Source: Candidatus Poseidoniaceae archaeon
GTDB taxonomy: Archaea > Thermoplasmatota > Poseidoniia > Poseidoniales > Poseidoniaceae
NCBI GenBank assembly: GCA_949373095.1
Contig: CASIBY010000013.1
Coordinates: 1 to 48,498, forward strand
Length of the DNA stretch: 48,498 nt
Reading direction: 5' to 3'
In this document: positions 26,075 through 34,158 of the stretch, in pieces
Layout: each line of letters opens with the position of its first letter
Position numbering within the stretch: the first letter of the stretch is position 1
Notes under the pieces: generated by a model
Seen by the model: the letters and a program-made list of their open reading frames with translations, nothing else
The model's database searches: none
Told to the model about the DNA's origin: nothing
Position numbers and translations under genes: made by a program

Positions 26075-26802
26075 CAGACATCACCTCCTTGGTACCGTCG
26101 TTGCAAGGCCTCCACCATGACTTCATGGATTTCCTTTGCAGCCTTGAAATTATATTCCATAGCGAGGTTGTATTCATCGGGTGAGAGGTCGCCGTCCATT
26201 TGGAGGAAGGCAATTTCTCCAGTGTTAGGCAAGATTCCAACCGGTAGGTCCGCTTGACCATAGTTGTCTTCTGCTTTGTCCAGGTCAAGAACAACAGTGT
26301 CCTCGATTTTTCCTGAAGCAACTCCAACAATCAAGTCACGCATTGGAATTCCAGCATCAGCAAGAGCTACTGCAGCGGCAGTGATTCCAGCACAACGAGT
26401 ACCAGCTTCCGCAGCGAGAATCTCAATTTCAACTCGGATCTTTGAGCGAGGATATAGTTCAACCAATACAACCGATTCAAGTGCTTCGGCTGTTACTTTG
26501 GAGATCTCACGAGAGCGTCGGTTGAATCCAGGTCGGATTCGGTCAGAAGTTGAGAAAGGAGCCATGTTGTAACGAACATCAATTACTGCTCGGTCTTGGC
26601 GTTGAATCTTTCTTGGATGTGCTTCCATTGGTCCGTAAACAGCTGCAACAGCAACGTTGAGTCCGTGGGTGACCATGGCTGAGCCATCAGCAGCGGGAAG
26701 AACACCTGCTTCTATTTTCACCGGTCGCATTTCATCCAGTTTTCGCCCGTCTAGGCGTGAACCATCTTCTCGTAGTAGTTGTACATCTCCATATCCACCC
26801 AT
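26074..26802 (-). CDS. rrp41: Exosome complex exonuclease Rrp41
   Basis: Catalytic RNase PH-fold subunit (242 residues) that degrades RNA 3'-5' with phosphate. Evidence: 'REDGSRLDGRKLDEMRPVKI', 'VYGPMEAHPRKIQRQDRAVI', 'ISKVTAEALESVVLVELYPR', and the catalytic acid region 'VVLDLDKAEDNYGQADLPVG' near residue 180. One-base overlap with the Rrp4 stop (TAATG) and AAAGGTGATG as ribosome-binding sequence. Confidence 0.96.
   Translation of the reverse strand: MGGYGDVQLLREDGSRLDGRKLDEMRPVKIEAGVLPAADGSAMVTHGLNVAVAAVYGPMEAHPRKIQRQDRAVIDVRYNMAPFSTSDRIRPGFNRRSREISKVTAEALESVVLVELYPRSKIRVEIEILAAEAGTRCAGITAAAVALADAGIPMRDLIVGVASGKIEDTVVLDLDKAEDNYGQADLPVGILPNTGEIAFLQMDGDLSPDEYNLAMEYNFKAAKEIHEVMVEALQRRYQGGDV
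26081..26090 (-). promoter_or_regulatory. Strong Shine-Dalgarno of Rrp42
   Basis: AAGGAGGTGA on the minus strand, about 6 bases before the Rrp42 ATG and inside the last Rrp41 codons. It complements the anti-SD of archaeal 16S rRNA well. It contrasts with the following eL43 gene, which has a TTG start. Confidence 0.7.
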
Positions 26803-27491
26803 TAAGCATCACCTTTCTTTTCTTGTTCCATCTCTGCGAGAATCGCTTCGAATTCAGTAGTGTGGCCTTTGTTAGCCACCATTTTGAGAGCCTTTCGAGC
26901 CCATGCGATTCCATTTGAATCGCCGTCAATCCATACACGACCATTTTCGCCGACCATAATGCGGCAATCACTGGCATCTCGCAATCGTTGGAGCAGACTG
27001 TTGCCTTCTCCACGGACACGGTCCACATGTTGGACAGGAATATTTTCTACAGCACCTTGGTTCAGGCGACGAAGGCCGACGCCTTTCATTGTGAGGACAA
27101 CATTGTGGCATTCATCCACTTCTTGAACTCGGGCTAAGACCACATTGCCAACATCCATGTGTTGACGTGCAGCCCCAAATTCAACCTTCCATGGGGCCAG
27201 TGACATGGGGAGCAATCCTTGGAAGGCTCCGTTGATATCCATGAACCACAAGTTGTTGCGAACTTCTGCAACATTGGCAACAATGAGGTCGCCAGAACGA
27301 GGCATGTAAGCCGAGTGAATGGGATGAACAGACATGGTGTTGTTCTTTTCTTGAAGCCATCCAAGTTGGGTAGCAATCATTGTATCTTGTTCGGTAATAA
27401 TACCGCTTCCTGCGCGCTTCCCGGCGGATGGCCCGATGGCCATACCCGGGGTCACGAGGCGCTGCTCGGCGCCGGTTTGACCTTGGGACAT
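26802..27491 (-). CDS. rrp4: Exosome RNA-binding cap protein Rrp4
   Basis: RNA-binding cap subunit (229 residues) with N-terminal domain, S1 domain and KH domain. Visible are 'RLVTPGMAIG' at the start, the S1 segment 'MPRSGDLIVANVAEVRNNLW' to 'MDVGNVVLARVQEVDECHNV', and the KH-type ending 'CRIMVGENGRVWIDGDSNGI'. ATG 27491 is chosen because GGAGAG precedes it. The frame is open upstream to 27641 but that part overlaps SBDS and lacks homology. Confidence 0.93.
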   Translation of the reverse strand: MSQGQTGAEQRLVTPGMAIGPSAGKRAGSGIITEQDTMIATQLGWLQEKNNTMSVHPIHSAYMPRSGDLIVANVAEVRNNLWFMDINGAFQGLLPMSLAPWKVEFGAARQHMDVGNVVLARVQEVDECHNVVLTMKGVGLRRLNQGAVENIPVQHVDRVRGEGNSLLQRLRDASDCRIMVGENGRVWIDGDSNGIAWARKALKMVANKGHTTEFEAILAEMEQEKKGDA

Positions 27492-27562
27492 TCTTTTCTC
27501 TCCATCCATGGCGAAACGACATCCCATGATAAAGGCCACCCTATAGCCAACAGGTTGCCCGC

Positions 27563-28249
27563 TTACAATTCTTTGACTTCTGCAACGGAAGAACGACGCA
27601 TAACTTGTCCGATTAAATCTGGTTTCATCCCTGCTGGGCATTCAATGACGCATGCCCAGGAACCATCTTCCAGCCAGCCTTGCTTTTGTTGATATGGACG
27701 TAGAATTTTATTGACGCCACCAAAGGCAGAGCCAGGTACTTTAATTGCAAGACGAACGGATTCAAAAGAAAGAGGAATGAGTGGTTTGAGTTTGGCAATG
27801 GCGTCCTTGACTTGCTCATCAAGGCGCTTAAACGGGTCGACAGAATACCTTGATTCGTCTAAAGCGAGTTCAAGTCGAGTCTTAGGGTGTGGCGACTTCG
27901 TCTTTGGGTCAACTGCCTGCGTGTGAATTTGATGAATGATCTGTTGACGCATCGTTTCCACCATGGCCTTCCGTTGAACAGTAGTAAGTTGAAGACTTCC
28001 TTTTTGGAAAATAGTTTGTGCTATCACAACGATGTCTTGAGTTCCAAATACAGCCTCAATGGATTCTTCAGTGGGGCGCTCTCCCCCTCTTGCGTCATGA
28101 AACACTTCATCCATCGCAAAGAAATTGTCAGGATTAACAGACGATGGGTCAGCCTTGAAATCATCAACGAGATAGGGATCTACAAGAATCTCGTATCTCT
28201 TACCACCCTTTTCCATCCGTGCTAGAACGGCTGCATCAAGACTTACCAT
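27563..28249 (-). CDS. Ribosome maturation protein SBDS homologue
   Basis: A 228-residue three-domain SBDS protein. The FYSH domain includes 'RMEKGGKRYEILVDPYLVDD' and 'FHDARGGERPTEES', with 'VFGTQDIVVIAQTIFQKGSL' next. The central domain has 'QIIHQIHTQAVDPKTKSPHP', and the C-terminal ferredoxin-like domain holds 'PLIPLSFESVRLAIKVPG'. SBDS helps release aIF6 from the large ribosomal subunit. Standard place in the superoperon, between proteasome alpha and Rrp4; RNase P Pop5/Rpp30 genes sometimes found here are missing. Confidence 0.95.
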   Translation of the reverse strand: MVSLDAAVLARMEKGGKRYEILVDPYLVDDFKADPSSVNPDNFFAMDEVFHDARGGERPTEESIEAVFGTQDIVVIAQTIFQKGSLQLTTVQRKAMVETMRQQIIHQIHTQAVDPKTKSPHPKTRLELALDESRYSVDPFKRLDEQVKDAIAKLKPLIPLSFESVRLAIKVPGSAFGGVNKILRPYQQKQGWLEDGSWACVIECPAGMKPDLIGQVMRRSSVAEVKEL

Positions 28250-28305
28250 AGTGTTCCCTCATGTAGGGACAATCCGTGAGGAGGCATCAATGTGCCGCCC
28301 TAATT

Positions 28306-29028
28306 TCAGTCTTCGAGTGGCTTGAGGCGGTCGATTTGCTTGTTCACAGCCGCACGGTCGAGAACTCTGTAGCCTTCAGAATCAACAACAGTGACTTCAA
28401 CGGCTTCTCGGTTTAGTTCCGCATCATTGGCCGTGCGGAGAGCTTCCAGACCGAGTTTCATAGCTGCGTTGAGCGTCATGTTATCCTTCCAGTTGTCTTC
28501 AAAGAATTCAATTACGGTGTTACGGCCACTTCCGATTGCACCGGCATGGTAGGATTGGTATGCTCCAGACGGGTCTGTCTCGTAGAGATGGATTCCGTTA
28601 TCGTCAACTCCGCCAATAAGCAGGGCTGTACCGAAGGGACGAGAACCACCGTATTGGGTGAATGACTGTTTGAAATCACAAATCTTCTTCACCAGTACGT
28701 CAACGGGGACCGTGGCGCCATAGGTGATTCGGTTAACTTGTGCTTCCACACGAGCCCGGGCAACGAGTTGACGAGCATCTGCAACAAGGCCTGATGTAGC
28801 AATACCAATGTGGTTGTCAACTTTGAACATCTTCTCTATTGACTCTGGAATAATGAGACGGCTGATGATACGCTTGTCACAAACGAGGACAACACCGTCT
28901 TTGAATTTCAAGCCAGCAGTGGTGGTTCCACGCTTAACTGATTCTCGTGCATATTCTACTTGGAACAATCGTCCGTCTGGGCTAAACGTTGTAATTCCAT
29001 GGTCGTATCCTCTTCCGCTTGGTTGCAT
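28306..29028 (-). CDS. psmA: Proteasome subunit alpha
   Basis: A 240-residue alpha-type 20S proteasome subunit forming the gated outer ring. The N-terminal signature 'GYDHGITTFSPDGRLFQVEY' with 'ARESVKRGTTTAGLKFKDGV' is diagnostic of alpha subunits. 'RPFGTALLIGGVDDNG' and 'SYHAGAIGSGRNTVIEFFED' follow. ATG 29028 is preferred over 29034 because GAGGT lies 7 bases before it. It is the first gene of the superoperon; the beta subunit is not in the window. Confidence 0.95.
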   Translation of the reverse strand: MQPSGRGYDHGITTFSPDGRLFQVEYARESVKRGTTTAGLKFKDGVVLVCDKRIISRLIIPESIEKMFKVDNHIGIATSGLVADARQLVARARVEAQVNRITYGATVPVDVLVKKICDFKQSFTQYGGSRPFGTALLIGGVDDNGIHLYETDPSGAYQSYHAGAIGSGRNTVIEFFEDNWKDNMTLNAAMKLGLEALRTANDAELNREAVEVTVVDSEGYRVLDRAAVNKQIDRLKPLED

Positions 29029-29062
29029 ATTCATGACCTCTGTTCCTTTCGTTTCGTTGACA

Positions 29063-29070
29063 CTTTATGA
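29063..29070 (-). promoter_or_regulatory. Possible TATA box of the proteasome/exosome superoperon
   Basis: TCATAAAG on the minus strand, about 35-40 bases upstream of the psmA start codon, in the short gap to the divergent Dph6 gene. Position suits a transcript starting near 29040. Weak motif. Confidence 0.3.
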
Positions 29071-29181
29071 GGATGCGGGTGTATTGAGATGACCCGCCTC
29101 TCCATCAACGAACCTTTCAAACACTCCCCCCATATCAACCCTCAGTTTGAGAACCATACTCATGAAGGTGGACTGCATGGG

Positions 29182-29835
29182 ATGGTCATGCGAGTTGCAG
29201 TCCTTTCATCGGGTGGAAAAGATTCGGCAGCCGCATGGTGGTGGGCTCATTGTAAAGGCTGGACCATTGATTGTCTCGTGACGGTTTCAGTTACCGGAGA
29301 GGATTCCCCCATGTTTCAAATCCCAGGAACCGAACTCGTTCAGCAACAAGCAGAACTTGCCGATTTAGAATGGGTTAACGTCCACACATCCGGAGAAACG
29401 CCTCAAGATATCGTGGATTTAGAATCAGCCTTGAAGGAACGTGAGATTGATGGATTTGTCAGCGGAGCACTACGTTCCGACTATCAAAAATCAAGGCTTG
29501 AGCGAATGGCGGAGCGTCTTAATGTCGTTAGTTGGACGCCTTTGTGGCATCAAGACGGTGACCATCATCTCTCCGGCATGGTGGCCAACGGATTTGAGAT
29601 AATGGTCACAGGCGTAAGTTGTGAAGGATTAGATGAATCGTGGCTTGGAACCTTGTTAAATGAGGACAAGCTTACAGAATTACGCCATCTAGCTAACAAA
29701 TATCGCTTCCACATTGAAGGGGAAGGTGGAGAATACGAAACCCTGGTGATTTCTGGCCCTCATATGAACAATTCTCTGGATGTTGAATACACGACCCATT
29801 GGGACGGTGTTCGCGGTCATCTTGAGTTTCATTGA
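29182..29835 (+). CDS. dph6: Diphthine--ammonia ligase (Dph6-type ATP-pyrophosphatase)
   Basis: A 217-residue PP-loop enzyme of the Dph6/DUF71 family that amidates diphthine to diphthamide on EF-2. The PP-loop is 'VAVLSSGGKDSAAAWWWA'. The family C-terminal hallmark is 'HIEGEGGEYETLVISGP', with 'VSGALRSDYQKSRLERMAER' and 'GVSCEGLDESWLG' in between. ATG 29182 (or 29188) is chosen by homology although the frame opens at 29089. Its substrate EF-2 is encoded in the same window with the modified His context intact. The 3' end overlaps purB by 7 bases, tail to tail. Confidence 0.9.
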   Translation: MVMRVAVLSSGGKDSAAAWWWAHCKGWTIDCLVTVSVTGEDSPMFQIPGTELVQQQAELADLEWVNVHTSGETPQDIVDLESALKEREIDGFVSGALRSDYQKSRLERMAERLNVVSWTPLWHQDGDHHLSGMVANGFEIMVTGVSCEGLDESWLGTLLNEDKLTELRHLANKYRFHIEGEGGEYETLVISGPHMNNSLDVEYTTHWDGVRGHLEFH

Positions 29836-31178
29836 ATAGCGGCCCGAGCAAGGGCAACACACTCGTCAACAAGTTCGCCCGAAACTCCAATATGGTTGGC
29901 TGGGTCAAACATTGCTTCCAATTCCTCAGCAGAAAATACAGCAGATATAGCAGGGGTCCGACTACAAACATCGATTAGTTCTTCCTTGTTTGCCACAGCA
30001 GTGAATGATGCTTCCCGAAGAATCTCATGCGCTTCATCCCGAGCAATTCCATGATCAACAAGGTCAATCATGACTTTCTCCGCCATTACAAGGCCGCGTT
30101 GAGCCTTGATGTTTTCGAGACAACGGTCAGCATCAACCCACATATTGGTTAACACATCTCGTGTTTTTGCAATAACATCTTCACACAATGCGGAGCCGTG
30201 AGATAGTGTAAACCGTTCACTGCTGGAATTTGCTAAATCACGCTCATGCCACAACAATGCATTTTCGTAGGTAGGAATAATCATTGAACGGACAATACGA
30301 GCCAAACCTGATGCGTTTTCAGATTTGATGGGGTTCTTTTTGTGAGCCATCGTTGATGACCCCACTTGCTTTTCAACATCAAAACCTTCTCCGGCTTCTT
30401 GAATCTCCGAACGCTGAAGGTTACGGATTTCCTGAAGAATTTTCTCACATGTTGTAGCGATATTAGCCAGCCATGAAACATATTCAATATATCGGTCACG
30501 CCCAACAACTTGTGTGGTTGCAAGGGGGACACCAAGACCAAGATGCGTGAGGATGAGACGCTGAAGTTCCCGTGCATTTACCCCTTGAGCTGCACCAGTT
30601 CCGACTGCTCCCAAAAATTTACCAACTGAGATTCGAGGAGACGCTTCGTCCAAACGGATGAGTTGACGGCGCAGTTCATCAAGCCAAACAGCGGCTTTCA
30701 GACCAAATGTGATTGGGACGGCTGCTTGTCCGTGTGTTCGGCCAAGCATAACGGTGTCACGCTCACGTTCTGCAACATCAGCACATACTCCAATGAGGAG
30801 GCAAAGTTGCTCTCGAAGCATGACGATACTATCACGAAGTTGAAGAGCGACTGCGGTATCAACAATGTCATTTGATGTTGCGCCAAGGTGAATACACCAG
30901 CCAGCATCTCCTGCGGCTTCAGCCATGGCTTTTGTAAGGGCCATGATGTCGTGTCGCGTCTCTGCTTCAATTTCAGAAACCCGCTCTTTGGTGACCGAAG
31001 TTGGATTTGCGATAGAGGCAACTATGTCATAGTCGGCCTGTGTCACCCTTCCGAGCTGCATGTGTGCCCAAATAAGAGCCCGTTCAACTTCGAGTTGACG
31101 TTCATGACGGCCAACTTCGGACCAAATGTGTTTGAACTCTTGACAGCCGTAGCGGTAATCCAGTGGACAGAATGCCAT
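29829..31178 (-). CDS. purB: Adenylosuccinate lyase
   Basis: A 449-residue member of the fumarase/aspartase superfamily that releases fumarate from SAICAR and adenylosuccinate in purine synthesis. Seen: 'MAFCPLDYRYGCQEFKHIWS' at the chosen start 31178, 'ETRHDIMALTKAMAEAAGDA', 'IHLGATSNDIVDTAVALQLR', 'LGRTHGQAAVPITFGLK' and the superfamily signature 'GSSTMAHKKNPIKSENASGL'. In-frame upstream ATG codons (31208) are less family-like. Stands alone on its strand. Confidence 0.95.
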   Translation of the reverse strand: MAFCPLDYRYGCQEFKHIWSEVGRHERQLEVERALIWAHMQLGRVTQADYDIVASIANPTSVTKERVSEIEAETRHDIMALTKAMAEAAGDAGWCIHLGATSNDIVDTAVALQLRDSIVMLREQLCLLIGVCADVAERERDTVMLGRTHGQAAVPITFGLKAAVWLDELRRQLIRLDEASPRISVGKFLGAVGTGAAQGVNARELQRLILTHLGLGVPLATTQVVGRDRYIEYVSWLANIATTCEKILQEIRNLQRSEIQEAGEGFDVEKQVGSSTMAHKKNPIKSENASGLARIVRSMIIPTYENALLWHERDLANSSSERFTLSHGSALCEDVIAKTRDVLTNMWVDADRCLENIKAQRGLVMAEKVMIDLVDHGIARDEAHEILREASFTAVANKEELIDVCSRTPAISAVFSAEELEAMFDPANHIGVSGELVDECVALARAAIQ

Positions 31179-31251
31179 GGTTGTCGTCCGTGCGACCCCA
31201 TTCATCAATATTCCCGTTCACCTTGATGGGATTCAAATCGGAGTTAATGGA

Positions 31252-31686
31252 CTATTGAGCTGAATCGGCAACCACTGGACTCATGACTGAACGGATCAAA
31301 ATAAGAGCTAATCCTGTTGAGATCACAAAGAATATACCGACATAATTCGAAATATTATACCACATCATCGCCACCCCAATCAAAGAACTGTAGGCGACGA
31401 TTTGACATACTGCTGAGGCATATTGTAAACGGATTTTTCGAGCCTCGCTCAATTGAGATTCGTGTTCAAGAAGAAAAGTGTAAATCAGAAAATAAACCGA
31501 TTGGAAGGGTAAGGCTACAGCAATAATCGTCAAAGCAACCTCTCGGATTGCAGTAGGGTGGTTTTCTTGCTCCATACCCTGAAACAACATAAAGGCAGTA
31601 TTAGTTCCAAGAAGAGCCGCCATAATGGTCCAACGCTTATCTTGTGAAGATGTACGTGCCTCAACATTTACAGAACCCTCATCCAT
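31252..31686 (-). CDS. Four-helix membrane protein, function unknown
   Basis: A 144-residue protein with a short hydrophilic N-terminus and about four transmembrane helices ('TIMAALLGTNTAFMLFQGM', 'ALTIIAVALPFQSVYFLIYT', 'VCQIVAYSSLIGVAMMWYNI', 'GIFFVISTGLALILIRSVM'). Conserved family not recognised. Lies on the same strand as purB and another small membrane protein; spacing of 73 bases each side gives no firm operon link. Confidence 0.55.
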   Translation of the reverse strand: MDEGSVNVEARTSSQDKRWTIMAALLGTNTAFMLFQGMEQENHPTAIREVALTIIAVALPFQSVYFLIYTFLLEHESQLSEARKIRLQYASAVCQIVAYSSLIGVAMMWYNISNYVGIFFVISTGLALILIRSVMSPVVADSAQ

Positions 31687-31758
31687 GCGTTGGGTCTAGC
31701 AATACGGGGTTTGATGTTATCCCTACAATTCGGGAACTTTCAGCGTTCTTTGAACGGC

Positions 31759-31974
31759 TCAAAGATTACGGAGCAATCGGAGAATCGTTCCAGTTATGGC
31801 TGCGACAATTAGTAACATGACCATCATTGCGACGGGCCCATATTGGTTTTTATCTCCGAGTGCGGTACCCATGAAACCATCTCGCTGCAATGCTTCAGCA
31901 AAACTTGCGGCTTCCTCAAACTCTGGAAGAGGTCTTCGGGGTATTCGCTCTCCGTCTCGGACTTCACCGGCCAT
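31759..31974 (-). CDS. Small single-pass (tail-anchored) membrane protein
   Basis: A 71-residue protein: a charged, Pro/Glu-rich N-terminal part followed by one C-terminal transmembrane helix ('YGPVAMMVMLLIVAAITGTI') and a short basic tail. CAGGTGAGC lies 12-18 bases before the ATG. Size, topology and ribosome-binding sequence support a real gene, but there is no known family. Layout is like Sec61beta/SecG-type tail anchors; this identity is considered but not proven. Confidence 0.5.
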   Translation of the reverse strand: MAGEVRDGERIPRRPLPEFEEAASFAEALQRDGFMGTALGDKNQYGPVAMMVMLLIVAAITGTILRLLRNL

Positions 31975-32052
31975 GGTTCTTGCTCACCTGCATAGGTCAT
32001 AGCCCTTGCTGAGCCGTGTTGACACTACGCAAGACTCATTCACCATTGGCGC

Positions 32053-32655
32053 GTGTCTCAAACCATGGAGCGTCATGTATTCGGAGTGGAAGGAAAAAAC
32101 ATTCACTTTGCAGTTGAAGGCAGTACGGGTGGAACGAGTTTTGGCCTTCACCTTGCCGCAGATACTATCTCTAACAACGGTCGTGTATTGTGGGCATCCA
32201 GCGACCTTCCTGACGGTTCAAGATTTTCACAGTTATTCTCCCATCTTTCGTTGGTCGAATCATCGAGATTCCATGCAATGAACTTTGGAGGTAAATTTGA
32301 ACGGGCTATTGATGCCATGATCGAAGCAATCCACGGGCTACCGAGTGTTGGCTTGGTTGTTCTTGATGATTGGTGCGATAACACGGGAAGGATTCCCACA
32401 GACCTTGTCGCTGAGGTAGGTCGGTTGGCTCAAGAATCAGGTGGTGACATCACACTCCTATTGATCTCAAAGGGAAGTATTGACGCAAGCGGGAAAGGGC
32501 AGCATCCAATTGTTGCCAGAGGTGAAAAGGCGATGTCAGAAGCCGGATTCGAAACCTGGAAAATGTGGAGGAGAAGGGAAGGCGGTTCCAGGACCATCAT
32601 CGCTGGAGAAAAAATGCTAGATGTTGAAATTAAAGATTCAGGATTCCACATCTAA
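32053..32655 (+). CDS. RadB/KaiC-like RecA-fold protein with degenerate Walker A
   Basis: A 200-residue protein with RecA-superfamily layout. The segment where Walker A is expected reads 'AVEGSTGGTSFGLHLAAD', having Thr instead of the ATP-binding Lys. 'NNGRVLWASSDLPDGSRFSQ' corresponds to the beta2/switch region, and 'SVGLVVLDDWCD' to Walker B. A RadB-like role is possible but ATP binding is doubtful. The start may be GTG 32053 or ATG 32065. The last 18 bases overlap the small membrane-protein gene on the other strand. Confidence 0.5.
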   Translation: MSQTMERHVFGVEGKNIHFAVEGSTGGTSFGLHLAADTISNNGRVLWASSDLPDGSRFSQLFSHLSLVESSRFHAMNFGGKFERAIDAMIEAIHGLPSVGLVVLDDWCDNTGRIPTDLVAEVGRLAQESGGDITLLLISKGSIDASGKGQHPIVARGEKAMSEAGFETWKMWRRREGGSRTIIAGEKMLDVEIKDSGFHI

Positions 32656-32925
32656 ATCTTCGTCGTCACCCAAAAGTTCAGCCATCTCATTCAAAGCATC
32701 TTCATCTGGTTCATCAAATTGTTGTGGATTGCGAGCCCCACCTTCAAGTTCATCTTCACCTGCAACCTTGGGGGCATTACTTTCGAGCATTTCTGTTCGG
32801 TTTTCCATTGCCCTTCGAGAAATGAAGTACACCATAACTGCGAGGGTTAACACTCCGAGTAAATATGCTATATTTCGACTTGTTTCAGGTTCCATAATAA
32901 TTCGGAGTTCGCTGTATCTTTTCAT
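32638..32925 (-). CDS. Small membrane protein with acidic tail
   Basis: A 95-residue protein with one transmembrane helix near the N-terminus ('NIAYLLGVLTLAVMVYFIS') followed by 'RRAMENR' and a very acidic C-terminal tail. Basic residues directly after the helix suggest the tail is cytoplasmic. No family recognised. An alternative start is ATG 32895. Upstream A/T-rich sequence overlaps the end of TiaS. Confidence 0.5.
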   Translation of the reverse strand: MKRYSELRIIMEPETSRNIAYLLGVLTLAVMVYFISRRAMENRTEMLESNAPKVAGEDELEGGARNPQQFDEPDEDALNEMAELLGDDEDLDVES

Positions 32926-32952
32926 CTTTCCGAAGAAAATAGGATTGAAATA

Positions 32953-34149
32953 TTACTTTTTAGAATCCAAACCAAGAGGGCGAGCAAGGTGTCTACGGGC
33001 AGATGCTGGAGGTTCTACCCAATCAAGAAACGGTGGTTCGGATGGTACATCTTCCCAAACATCATCCATGCGCTCTTTACATTTCGGGCATCGCACACCT
33101 TGGTTACGGCCCATGCTTTTCATTCGCATATTACATGCTGAACACAAAGGTCGTTGTTGGCCCCTTGCACTCCATGAGATTACACGAAGTTGCTCCAAGT
33201 GGAAGGTTCCGTCTTCAGACTCCAGGCCCCTCATTTCAACAACATCCCCTTCGTTCAACCATCTGGACAATTGGTTGACAGGCCCTCCTTCTGTAAACGA
33301 AACCCAAATGCCTTCGGTCGTCTGAATCCTTGCATGCTTTCGTTGCGGATGAACCTTGACCTCTTCTACCACCGCACGAGTTGCAGGGTGAAGATGGTCC
33401 CCCGTGGCCTGATTTGTCATGAAGGTGCGATGGCCGTCTGAACGCTCGGTGTGATGAGATGAAAGAATATGAGCCAATGCTTTGGTAGCCTCAATTTCGG
33501 TTGTCGCACGAACTCCACAAAGGACTGGAGAGCGCCCCCTTGGGGCAATCAGAGAACTTCCACTACGAGGATCACGTGACAAGAAGGTTGTCGGCCAAGA
33601 ATCAATTTCATGAAGCGAGTCCAAGCAAACGTTTCGGGGTTTGCTTTCGTCCGATGTATCCCTCCATGCTATGGCTTCCCATGTTGAGTTCAGACCTGGC
33701 CACGCAACGGCTGCCGTAGCCCCAATAACGCCGGCTCCACCCCAAGACTTCGTAGCGATTGGAACATCGCTGATGGCTACATGACTCTGAACTGCAGTCC
33801 AGTAATGGATTTCGTCCGGTTGAGAATCAAACCAAACCATGCCAGGGTCAGATGGAACTTGAGGCCGGTCAGAATGGTGTGATGGAGAAACAAGACCTTT
33901 GAGAAGAGACAGTTCGTTCTTCCACCAACTATCAAGATGTGCGATAAGCGAATCTACATTTTCGCTTTGAAGTTCTACAGCCAGTGCTGCATTCCCCCTA
34001 GTACGCCCTGAAGCAAAGGGCCACAGGCGAACCAAACGAACCGTCCCCACAAGCACGTTGTCGGGCAAATTTAGAATCAACTTCTCCATGGTTTTGGTGG
34101 TACAACCACCTGCAAGTGAATCCGTATCATCCAATCCGAGCCATCCCAT
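32953..34149 (-). CDS. tiaS: tRNA(Ile2) 2-agmatinylcytidine synthetase TiaS
   Basis: A 398-residue TiaS. It attaches agmatine to C34 of the CAU-anticodon tRNA-Ile so that it reads AUA; essential in archaea. Evidence: N-terminal 'GWLGLDDTDSLAGGCTTKT' (kinase-like motif), 'LVRLWPFASGRTRGNAALAV', 'SWGGAGVIGATAAVAWPG', a C-terminal OB-fold and a zinc ribbon ('CSACNMRMKS' and 'VRCPKCKERM'). GAGGTGAATGT upstream overlaps the stop of the HAD phosphatase gene, so the two are co-translated. Confidence 0.93.
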   Translation of the reverse strand: MGWLGLDDTDSLAGGCTTKTMEKLILNLPDNVLVGTVRLVRLWPFASGRTRGNAALAVELQSENVDSLIAHLDSWWKNELSLLKGLVSPSHHSDRPQVPSDPGMVWFDSQPDEIHYWTAVQSHVAISDVPIATKSWGGAGVIGATAAVAWPGLNSTWEAIAWRDTSDESKPRNVCLDSLHEIDSWPTTFLSRDPRSGSSLIAPRGRSPVLCGVRATTEIEATKALAHILSSHHTERSDGHRTFMTNQATGDHLHPATRAVVEEVKVHPQRKHARIQTTEGIWVSFTEGGPVNQLSRWLNEGDVVEMRGLESEDGTFHLEQLRVISWSARGQQRPLCSACNMRMKSMGRNQGVRCPKCKERMDDVWEDVPSEPPFLDWVEPPASARRHLARPLGLDSKK

Positions 34150-34158
34150 ACATTCACC

